Below, one piece after another: positions 33,293 to 41,279 of a stretch of DNA of 64,000 bases. Below the pieces are notes generated by a model. It searched no databases and was not told the DNA's origin. It worked only from the letters and a program-made list of their open reading frames with translations. The stretch lies in the NCBI GenBank assembly GCA_943704425.1, contig CALSCP010001313.1:1-64000 (forward strand). Direction: 5' to 3'. Position 1 is the stretch's first letter, and every line of letters starts with the position of its first letter. The position numbers and the translations under genes are program-made. This DNA is from Ministeria vibrans ATCC 50519 (Eukaryota > Opisthokonta > Filasterea).

Positions 33293-33861
33293 AAAAAAAG
33301 ACACACGTTGAAAGAATGCAATGACTTGTTGTACACCGACATACCGACGAGGCTTGCGGGAAAAACACATATAACTGGTTGCTGGGATCATCGCGGTGTT
33401 CGACTAAGATGCGCAGGTTCTCTCGATTCGATCTGTAGGCGAGAGAGGCGCAACAAGTCAGAGGGTTGATGCGCTGTTCAATAGGCTTGTTTCCATACGC
33501 ATAGTTTGGCACAAGGTCGTTGAGATCCTCCATTGTCATGTTGATCTGACCCTCCGCAATGTTGTAGCCTCTGTCGACGCAAATCTGTTGGGGAGGAGGA
33601 GAGTAGACGAAAACGTGAGAAATATTTTGAGTGGTTCAACGCGAAAGCCTCGATCAGGCAGACACACCGTGTGGGCAACGGGGAGTGTATGGGTGTGGGG
33701 CAAGGAAAACAGCGAGAGCGAGAGGGGCTCAGCGAGCGTCCCGCTGAACTCAATCAGAGCGTTGACAAACGCATTTTGTACTTCTCCAAAATTCTCACCT
33801 CGTGCGCTACCCTCCGTACACGCCACAATTTCCACGCGTAGTCGTCTGAAGATGCCTCCAT
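32858..33861 (-). CDS. POLR2E: RNA polymerase subunit RPB5, exons 1-5 (5' fragment)
   Basis: Exons 33861-33799, 33584-33345, 33237-33160, 33096-33019 and 32971-32858, all phase 0, encode 191 residues: the jaw domain and the start of the assembly domain. Markers: [12 protein letters not shown]...[30 protein letters not shown] and [20 protein letters not shown], ending YKLKDSQ. Exon 5 ends with CAG and a GTGCGA donor. Adding the exon at 25964-25839 gives 232 residues with the seam KDSQ/LPRI, matching the usual ENQLPRI of RPB5. Confidence 0.96.
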
Positions 33862-34333
33862 ACGGAAATGTGAGAAAATCAAAAATAACAATAATAATTA
33901 ATTTTTTAGAATTTTCAATTTAGTGAAGAAGATTTAGAAGCAGAAGAATACAACCCATTTATTAATGATAAATGATAATCATTAGTCGAATAAGTCGATA
34001 GAAGAAGAACAACAGCAAAGGAGAAATTATCAGTAGATGAATTTTTCATGATTCATGAAGTGAAAAGTTTACTCACGGGCAGAGACGATGAAAATGTAAC
34101 ACACAATGTTTCCGCCAGAGGCTAACCCCAAGTCCCTAAACCCTAGCTCACTAGTCACTACTCAGTGTCCAGTGAACTCCTTCAAGAGAATGGCCGATGA
34201 AGATTTACTGCACCCATACTCACTTATAATTTTCGGAATGAGTAATGACCCGACTTGCGAGTGTAGCAGAGAAGGAACATATGAAATGAAAAGAAGAATA
34301 AAAAAAACAAGATGTAATAAGAACAAACGGCGG
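33862..34333. other. Intergenic, AT-rich
   Basis: 472 bp between the RPB5 start and the stop of the universal stress protein gene. AT-rich with A-runs and a CTAACCCCAAGTCCCTAAACCC stretch near 34120, which vaguely resembles telomeric repeats but is too degenerate to call. No gene or RNA recognised. Confidence 0.55.
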
Positions 34334-35001
34334 TCATTCTTTGGCGTCGGGACGCACAACGACGACGGGGGTGGAGCAGTGGTGCAGGCAGTAGTCGGAA
34401 ATCGATCCGAGCAGAGCGCGCGCAATGGCGCCCCTGCCACGCGAGCCCACCACAAGGCATTCGGCCTTGACAAGCTCAGCTTTGCGCACAAGTGCTTCGC
34501 GCACATTCCCGCGGATAATCTCTGTCTCATGTTTCACCTGTAAAGCAAAAAAACAAACAATACATTTCAATTTTCAGTGCGATGTGCGAATAAAACAACT
34601 TACGCCAGCTTCCCGAAGTCTGCGCTCGTAAGGGATGGCAACCTCCTTAGCATTGTCGCGCTCTTGTTGGTTCACTTGGTCGATAACGTCCTGAGGGATC
34701 ACGTATCCACCTGAGAGAGAACGAAAATAGAAGTGCGAGGTTTTAGTCAAAACCCTCGCACTTCGTGTTTACCGGCCCTACCTGGGCTGAGCGGAATGAT
34801 TGTCACGGGATCATACGCATGAACCACGTGGAATGTCAAATCAGTGGGGTTGAAGTTGCGCAGGGCCCACTCAAGCGCATTATGGCTCTAAAACACGAAT
34901 TGTTTGTTGTTTCAGTTTTTGTGTGGGCGTTCTGTGCGTACCTCGGCAGACGAGTCGACAGCAATGACGACATGGCGTTCTGTAGTCGTATCGGCAGACA
35001 T
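34334..35001 (-). CDS. Universal stress protein (UspA family)
   Basis: Predicted 158 residues from exons 35001-34942, 34887-34782, 34710-34604 and 34537-34334. It starts VVIAVDSSAESHNALEWAL, the usual USP first strand and helix, and ends with the ATP-binding motif GSRGRGAIARALLGSIS followed by CSTPVVVVRP (G-x2-G-x9-G-S pattern). This makes it an ATP-binding USP of the MJ0577/UspFG type. Role in stress response is inferred from the family. No signal peptide; cytosolic. Confidence 0.93.
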
Positions 35002-35174
35002 TATTATATGGTTGTTTTCTTTTTTGGGGGGAGGGGAGGAAAATAAAAAAGTGAGTAGTGAAAATTAAATTGATCAGATTTTAGACCGACCGATTTCTGA
35101 ATCAACATTCAACCCTCGGTCATACAGTCACTCGTCACGCAGTCACGCACAAACCACTAGTCACTGCTAGTCAC

Positions 35175-35202
35175 TAGACACTAGACTACTGTCTAGTGTC
35201 TA
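35175..35202. promoter_or_regulatory. Perfect 12-bp inverted repeat (4-nt loop)
   Basis: TAGACACTAGAC, TACT, GTCTAGTGTCTA: two perfect 12-bp arms in the 259 bp between the divergent USP and Nudix-like genes. Surrounding sequence carries several GTCACTAG repeats. It could be a dimeric operator or a hairpin in a leader; which is unknown. Confidence 0.55.
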
Positions 35203-35260
35203 CTAGAGTCTAGGTAGTCACCAGCCAGTTTTCCCGGGCAGTTGGTTCATTGAAGGTTAA

Positions 35261-36121
35261 ATGAAAATTTTTATTCACTTCATTTCAAATAATTCCATGA
35301 ATCCTACCGATCCACCGACCTGCAGCCTGGACCCTCAGCTTCCTGATCTCAGTCAGCTGTCACTTGCAGATCCGCCACCAGTGCGGCCATCTTTGACGAC
35401 GCTGTACACCGATTGGAGTGTCAACGTGTGCTTCGTCAAAATCACTGACGAGAAACCATTCGCGTACACCCAACAAGAGCTCAAACGCAAAGGCTGGCGT
35501 CGAAACTGCCAGGGAGGATGGAAAGACGAAAAGGGGCATGACGATACCCCTTTTACAACGGCTGCGCGTGAAGCGGCGGAAGAAATTCATGTCTCACTCG
35601 ACCAGCGGAAAATTTTCGAGAAGAATGTTCACGACCGTCTGAAGCAGTGCTACTACGACGCCACACCCTGCCTATCGGTGGCACTTAAGCAGCTGGAGGA
35701 CCGCAAGGGCCACATCTCGTTTCGACTGATTCTCTCAGACGACAACGTATTGGACACATTCATTCTGAAACAACTTGTGACAAAGGATGCCGGGTGTCCT
35801 GGAGTGTCGTCAGGGGGACGGCAGGAAGAGAAGACTCGTAACCTCAAGTGGGAACTGCTCGACGTCTTTGCCAATGCACGCAAACCCGACCTTCGAGTAG
35901 ACGTGTCGTCCAGCGACATGAAAGACGGTGTCTGGAAGGAGACGGCGCGCTTCCGTCGAACCGATCTGCCTCCAAAGTCGGCAGTGTTCTCCTCGACGAG
36001 CGCTATTGCGGCACAACGACCCCATACTCCAAGATCTGGTTGTGCATCCGCAGCAGACGCTTCTGCAACTGCCAGTAGGTCGAGCACCTCTGCCCAGAAG
36101 AAATGGAAGGGAAGAAAATAA
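35261..36121 (+). CDS. Nudix-like protein, intronless
   Basis: A 286-residue single frame (an internal ATG at 35297 would give 274). The segment WRRNCQGGWKDEKGHDD followed by TTAAREAAEEIHV looks like a Nudix box (the REUxEE core is present), but the loop before it is about three residues shorter than in hydrolases that cleave diphosphates and the first catalytic Glu is missing. Activity is therefore doubtful. The C-terminal 60 residues are Ser/Ala-rich and basic. It is convergent, 38 bp apart, with the intronless methyltransferase/PLP gene; both lack introns although nearly all neighbours have them. Confidence 0.8.
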   Translation: MKIFIHFISNNSMNPTDPPTCSLDPQLPDLSQLSLADPPPVRPSLTTLYTDWSVNVCFVKITDEKPFAYTQQELKRKGWRRNCQGGWKDEKGHDDTPFTTAAREAAEEIHVSLDQRKIFEKNVHDRLKQCYYDATPCLSVALKQLEDRKGHISFRLILSDDNVLDTFILKQLVTKDAGCPGVSSGGRQEEKTRNLKWELLDVFANARKPDLRVDVSSSDMKDGVWKETARFRRTDLPPKSAVFSSTSAIAAQRPHTPRSGCASAADASATASRSSTSAQKKWKGRK

Positions 36122-36159
36122 AGCGATTACAATATTTATTTTTTGTACTGTTTCAGTTT

Positions 36160-38646
36160 TCATTGCGGGTCCTGACCGACATTCCACACCAGGTCACCTG
36201 CACGCGCCTGACGGCAAAAAAACTGCCAAAGTTTGGCGTCGTAAGAGCGGACGGTTGCATAGGCGGGTTGGGCACGGGCGTCGTCGGTGAAGCGCTCGGG
36301 AGCAACAAGTAGACGGTAGCGGCCACGCAGCTCGGTGAGGTTCTCCTCGCGTATAGTACGGCCCACCTGGACCAAGACGAATTGAGCGTTGGGGAAGACA
36401 CGCCCAAGCGCCCGCGATAGGGCACCAGAGCCGGCAGTCACCCAGACGCGCGCCGGTGGCTGAGAGCGCAGTCGCTCGGGTAGCGCCGCGGATATGGCAG
36501 TAGCAAGGGCAGCGACAAAGACTTCAGCATCAAGGCCAAAGGGCAGAAGAGCGCCCACACAGTCGTGGCGGTGCGCATAGAGCTCACTGGTCGCCTGGAC
36601 GCGTTTCAGCGTGCCGCTGCGCCCCCGCGCATCGCTCACACTGTGTACATATCCGCCCGCGTCGACAGAGAGCTGTGTAAGGCGATGCAGAGGCGAGTGC
36701 TTCTCGACAAACACGGTCGCCCGAAAGCCGTACACTCCACCGGCAACGGCAAGCGCTACCTGTGCAAAACCGTGGGCAGGGCCGGCGTAGATGAGTTCAC
36801 GTACGGACCCAAGGTTCATTGCCGACAATGCCCGCTGCTTGGTTCCGCCTGGCAGCACTCCGTCCTGCACCAACAAAAAGGGCACATCGCCAACGCGGTG
36901 CTCCTCCACGCGCAGCTCAGGGTTCAGCTCCCCCGGCGTCTTCGGCAGCCCAACGTGTCCTGTCCACGTCTTACCACTGTTCTGCAGTGTCTCACGCTGA
37001 GGCTTGGACTTGTGGCCAAGCTCCGTCTGACGTTTGCCCGTCTCGACATCGTCAGCATCGTGGTGTCGTTGCCGTTTGCTCGCTACGACGTCGTCTGTGT
37101 CGGAAAGTCGTCGCTTGCGGCTGGTTTGCGCCGCTGTGAAACTCGCCTGTTCAACCACCATGGTGCATGTTCGCATGTCGTAATACTCAGCGACTTGTCG
37201 TACAAAGGCCGCCGCATGCGTATCCAGTGCCTCAATAGCACGCAAACGTGTTGTCCCCACTGTAGCAGCCCCGCCATCCTGCTTGCGCCAGATAGCAGAC
37301 GTGCGTGGGCGACCGTTCTTGGTACAGCCGGTGACAATGCGCACGAGGCATGAGCCCGGCAGTCCAGCCATTCCCGCTAGCAGCAGTGTGTCGGGCGCAC
37401 CTATTTCGGCGCGCTCGTCCCACTCGAGCACAAGATGCCCACCGTCAACAACCATCTTCCACGCGTGTAGTATCTCCGTCACAAAGAGATGCACAAGCCA
37501 GAAGGAACTCTCGTCGGCATTCGACCACGACGACCGACCTCCCGGGGCTGCTTCGGGCACATTCAGCAGGGCCACGTCAACATGCTCGTCCAAGCGCGGT
37601 ACATGAGCAGACAAGCGCGAGTAAGACACGCGAAAGTTACAAGCATTCGTGCCCAGATCCGCCAACAGGCGCTCGTGTCCCGGTCGCCAGCGGGTGTCGT
37701 TGCAGAAGGCTGTGATTCGGGAGGCTTTCAAAGCCGCGGCAGCCACAAGGACACTGCCGCTGCCCACGTTGCCCACGAGCAAGTGCTCCACATGATCGTG
37801 GCCTTGCCGACAAAGAGGCGCCATAACCGCCTCGTAGAATGACGCTTGCTCCGTCGTCCAGGGCATGTCGTGAGCCCGCAAAATCTCTTGCTTGACGAGT
37901 TCGTGGAGGTGCTCGCCGTTGCCGTGAGTATTGTTGGTCTCGAGACGCGTCAGTGCGGCACACACAGCAGCAGTGAGTTCGGTGCTCGAGGCGCGCCACA
38001 GCGTGTTCGCCGGTGCCGGTCCCCCGCGTGTGGTCTTCGCCACGTCAAAACGAGCAGACTCCTGGTAGCCGTCGAGAAGCATATCGAGTGAGGTTTCCTG
38101 CAGCCGCGGCGGTATGCTGAACAACAAGACGCCAAGAGGCAGAGCTGCTAAGGTAAAGGGCTGGAGCGGTAGACTCTTGGCGGCTGTCGCAGAATCAGTT
38201 TGAGCTTCGAGTGCATTCGCGGCGACCGCGGCGCGTCCCGAGAGCGTCTCAACGTCGAGTCTTTCAGCTTGCGCGACCGGAAACGAAGCGTCGCCCAACA
38301 AGAGTGCCTCTAGAAGCGGCGTGACGTACGCCTGAGTCGCTCCATTGCACAAGGACTTCAGCTGTTGCGCGTCACTCTGGCGCAGCGGGCGATGGTCGGC
38401 GACCCCCAAAGCGGCGACGCCGATGCGTACAATGTCCATCTGAAGCCGTTGGCGGCCGCCTGCGCTCGCACTCACGAGGGGCGGCGCTGTCTTGGCCAGA
38501 TGTGCCAGGATCGGCCACAGTTGCTCCATACTCTCACATCGACCAACCGCGTCGCGTTGCTCGGTAAACAGACTGGCCAGTTTCGGTACACTGACCATGT
38601 CCTTCACGCAGCGATCCAGCTCGCCGATAGCCCTGGCCAGTTGCAT
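36160..38646 (-). CDS. Methyltransferase-like and PLP fold-type II fusion protein, intronless
   Basis: An 828-residue intronless frame. The first 200 residues are helical and unassigned. Around 285 lies LLVGNVGSGSVLVAAAALKA, a Rossmann SAM-binding loop, and near 355 DVALLNVPE sits where N6-type methyltransferases carry NPPY/F, so the catalytic motif is degenerate. A basic Lys/Arg linker (about 500-560) with nuclear-signal-like KRRR and KRQR follows. The last 270 residues resemble PLP fold-type II enzymes: LPGGTKQRAL (candidate PLP lysine near 598), a hydrophobic GPAHGFAQVALAVA helix, and TAGSGALSRAL as phosphate-binding loop near 734. I know no named protein with this arrangement. ATG chosen at 38646; upstream codons are not ATG. 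Confidence 0.8.
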   Translation of the reverse strand: MQLARAIGELDRCVKDMVSVPKLASLFTEQRDAVGRCESMEQLWPILAHLAKTAPPLVSASAGGRQRLQMDIVRIGVAALGVADHRPLRQSDAQQLKSLCNGATQAYVTPLLEALLLGDASFPVAQAERLDVETLSGRAAVAANALEAQTDSATAAKSLPLQPFTLAALPLGVLLFSIPPRLQETSLDMLLDGYQESARFDVAKTTRGGPAPANTLWRASSTELTAAVCAALTRLETNNTHGNGEHLHELVKQEILRAHDMPWTTEQASFYEAVMAPLCRQGHDHVEHLLVGNVGSGSVLVAAAALKASRITAFCNDTRWRPGHERLLADLGTNACNFRVSYSRLSAHVPRLDEHVDVALLNVPEAAPGGRSSWSNADESSFWLVHLFVTEILHAWKMVVDGGHLVLEWDERAEIGAPDTLLLAGMAGLPGSCLVRIVTGCTKNGRPRTSAIWRKQDGGAATVGTTRLRAIEALDTHAAAFVRQVAEYYDMRTCTMVVEQASFTAAQTSRKRRLSDTDDVVASKRQRHHDADDVETGKRQTELGHKSKPQRETLQNSGKTWTGHVGLPKTPGELNPELRVEEHRVGDVPFLLVQDGVLPGGTKQRALSAMNLGSVRELIYAGPAHGFAQVALAVAGGVYGFRATVFVEKHSPLHRLTQLSVDAGGYVHSVSDARGRSGTLKRVQATSELYAHRHDCVGALLPFGLDAEVFVAALATAISAALPERLRSQPPARVWVTAGSGALSRALGRVFPNAQFVLVQVGRTIREENLTELRGRYRLLVAPERFTDDARAQPAYATVRSYDAKLWQFFCRQARAGDLVWNVGQDPQ

Positions 38647-38748
38647 TTGAGAGAATAGAAGACGAAACAAAAAATTAATAATAATTATATATAAACGTAA
38701 TCATGATCTCAAATTAAAAAAGTAATAAATTCTTTGAACTTTTCTTGT

Positions 38749-39698
38749 ATGGCTGCAGAAGCTGCTCTCAAGTGGCTTGCTGAAGCATCGGGAGATCAAG
38801 CGCCGCCGCCCTTCAAGGCGAACACACAATGCATTGGTGCGCATCGCGAAGGGCCCTTTTCGCTAACCCACTCGATCAACTCTTTCTCTCTCTCACTTTG
38901 TAGAGCGACTGATGCGCTACGCACGACGCAACGAGAAGAAAGATCAGGAAGCCCGCGATGTCTTGTCCGTCATGCGGTCGCTCACGCACCACTATCAACT
39001 TCATGGTAACACCCAAAACAACAACGAAGTGCGTTTTTTACTTTTACTTTTTGAGTTCAGGCAAACGGTTAGACGGACTCCTGGCGCGAGCTGGCTTTGC
39101 GCTAGACACATTAGACGAGTCCACTCGAGAGTCTGTTGGTGAAGTTGCCTCTATGGCGGTGGCGGTGGGTGCGTCGACGAGCGAGACGACCTCCCTGGCA
39201 TCCGCAATAGTGCGTCTCCGCGTCGAACTGGCGCGACTCCAGCGCCACCAGTGTCAGCTGCAGCGCAACCTTGCCTATGTACGGCGAGAGCGATGCCGCG
39301 AAGACGAGCGTTTGCGGCAGTATGAGTGCGTGGCGTCCACTGAGGCGGCGCCTGCTGTGCCTTTTGGCGAGCAGTGCAAACGGTGGAACGGCGAGACGCG
39401 ATTCTTTCGAGGCAAACAGCAGCAGTACGAGCGACTGAGCGAGACGCACGAGAGCGAACTGGCAGCGCGCGCTCGTGTACATGGGGTGCCTTTGGACCAA
39501 TTGCAACACAGTGCTATAGTGGCGCTGAAACGGCAACTGCGTGAGCTGGAGACGGGTGCTGTTGCTGCAGTCCGGACACAACTAGATGCGTATGCGGCGC
39601 TGCCTGTCGATGCGAGTGGGGCACGCGCAGCGGTGGAGAGCGCGCGAGGGCGCTTGCGGGAGCTGGAGGACCGCATTCTGGCACGGATGGACTTGTAA
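38749..39698 (+). CDS. HAUS1: Augmin (HAUS) complex subunit 1
   Basis: Augmin recruits gamma-tubulin to nucleate microtubules from existing spindle microtubules. Exons 38749-38836, 38904-39005 and 39061-39698 give 275 residues, near the human 278. The N-terminal CH-like part has ALKWLAEASGDQAPPPFKAN then RLMRYARRNEKKDQEA. The rest is coiled coil and ends with GVPLDQLQHSAIVALKRQL and a closing heptad segment RLRELEDRILARMD, which match HAUS1. The stop is 47 bp from that of the convergent kinase gene. Confidence 0.8.
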
Positions 39699-39745
39699 AA
39701 AATTTATTATACTTTCAAAATGTGTGTACAACAACAGCTTCGGTT

Positions 39746-41110
39746 TCATTGGTGCGTTACAGTTTGTTTGTCAAAGAGGGAGGCGAATGAGGAGGAGGCG
39801 GAGGAACGAGCGCGAGAGACGACCTCCTTGGCGGGGATGGCGAGGGCACAGGGGTCTTCGTCATCAGGGCTGGAGGGGTTAGAGATGAAAGGATGCTTGT
39901 GCACGGCCGAAAGAGTGAGTCGCGCTGAAGGGGTGGGGACAAGCAGGCCCGCCAGGAGCGCACGCAAGTCAGGCGAGACATGATCGGGAATGGTGTACTG
40001 TGCGGCAATGAGAGCTTGCAGGCGCTCGGTGAGCTGCCCAGCGCTGAAGGGCGCGTGTCCGCAGGCCATGAAGAAGAGCAGTACGCCCAGCGACCATGCC
40101 TCGCTGCATTCGCCGTCGTAGGCCTCGCCCATCAGCATCTCCGGCGACGCATACTCTTGTGTGCCGCAGAAAGTATTGAGTTGCTTTTTGGACGACGAGT
40201 TTGGGTGGCAGAAGCCAAAGTCGCAGAGGACAACATTGAGGCGCATTTCGTCAAGCAGAATGTTATCGGGCTTGAGGTCGCGATGGACCACGTTGCGCTC
40301 GTGCATCCACTGAAGCGCACTCACAATATGTTGGGTGTAGTGGCGCGTGCGAGTCTCCGACAGTCGTCCAAGCGACCCGATTAGCGACAGAAGATCGCCA
40401 CCCGCGTAGTACGGCAAAATGAGCACAGTCTCGCCCACCGTCTCAATGACGTCGAGCAACGAGATGATGTGAGGGTGCGAGAGCAACCTCAATGCCTCAA
40501 TCTCGCGCCGCACCGACGTTTCCTGCTCTTCGTCGTGCATGCGCTTCCACCTTACAATCTTAGCGGCGACCTGAGCGAAGAGAGAAGGAGAGAGCGGTGT
40601 AAGTTGTGAGAGTAAAGAGTGGTGCGTCAGTGAGAAAGAGAGAGAGAGAGTGTGTGTGTGTGTGTATGTGTGCATGTATGTGCAATAGCGTGAGTGCTTA
40701 GTGTGTGTTTGTTTCGTGTGCAAGCGTGTAAGTGTGTGTGTATAGGAAAAAAATATAAAACGTTGCCAAGCCCCTTCCCACACAACGCCATTTGTACGAG
40801 TAACGTTGCAACACACTGTGTATCCAGTGAAACCCGAATGGAGCGATCGCCAATGGTGCGTAAGCGAGAGGGAGGAAAGTGTGAAAGGAAAAAAGCTGAA
40901 CTTTTAATTCTGCCTTCAAGAGCTTACCCTGTCGCCAGTCTCTGAATGGTATCCTAGTTTCACTTGATTACAACCCGTGCCAAGGGTAGTGCGTGTGATG
41001 AAGTAATTGCCAAACGTCTCGACAAAGTCATCTTCAAAACTTCCTGAATCTGTTGAAATGACACTGGAGAGACGCGTGAGCGTCGACGGCCGTCGAGTGG
41101 TGGTGTCCAT
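39746..41110 (-). CDS. Ser/Thr protein kinase, CAMK/AMPK-like
   Basis: Predicted 335 residues from exons 41110-40928 and 40570-39746. The kinase domain spans about 34-290: glycine loop TLGTGCNQVKLG, VAIK-type lysine in VAAKIV, helix-C Glu in RREIEALRLL, catalytic HRDLKPDN, DFG in LCDFGFC, T-loop CGTQEYASPEM (APE reads SPE), and EAWSLGVLLFFMACGHAPF, where the usual DxWSLG Asp is Glu. All catalytic residues are present, so it should be active. The C-terminal tail is Ser-rich. It resembles the AMPK/Snf1-related and CAMK groups; closer placement is not possible by eye. Confidence 0.93.
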
Positions 41111-41279
41111 AAAATGAAATACGTCTAAAGCTATGACGTTTAATTGAAAGAAAAAAAAAGAATAAACAAGAAATAAAAATAATTTCGATTGCGTTCGTTC
41201 TCGAAATTGAAAGTTCAAAGTCCGAAACTGAAAAGCTTAAAGTTACAAGCCACTTCTCACCTTATTTTGTTGCTTTATC

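Noticed and set aside
25839-33861. Nested-gene interpretation: unrelated genes living inside an RPB5 intron
   Set aside because: The outer two 'nested' genes are themselves truncated at the repeat and one seam is Ns, which nesting does not explain.
35261-38646. Bacterial contamination as source of the intronless genes
   Set aside because: Flanking sequence is continuous with spliced eukaryotic genes, no Ns intervene, and no Shine-Dalgarno or operon layout is seen; transfer remains possible.
38647-38670. Upstream in-frame extension of the methyltransferase/PLP protein
   Set aside because: The extension begins with TTG; the first ATG is at 38646.
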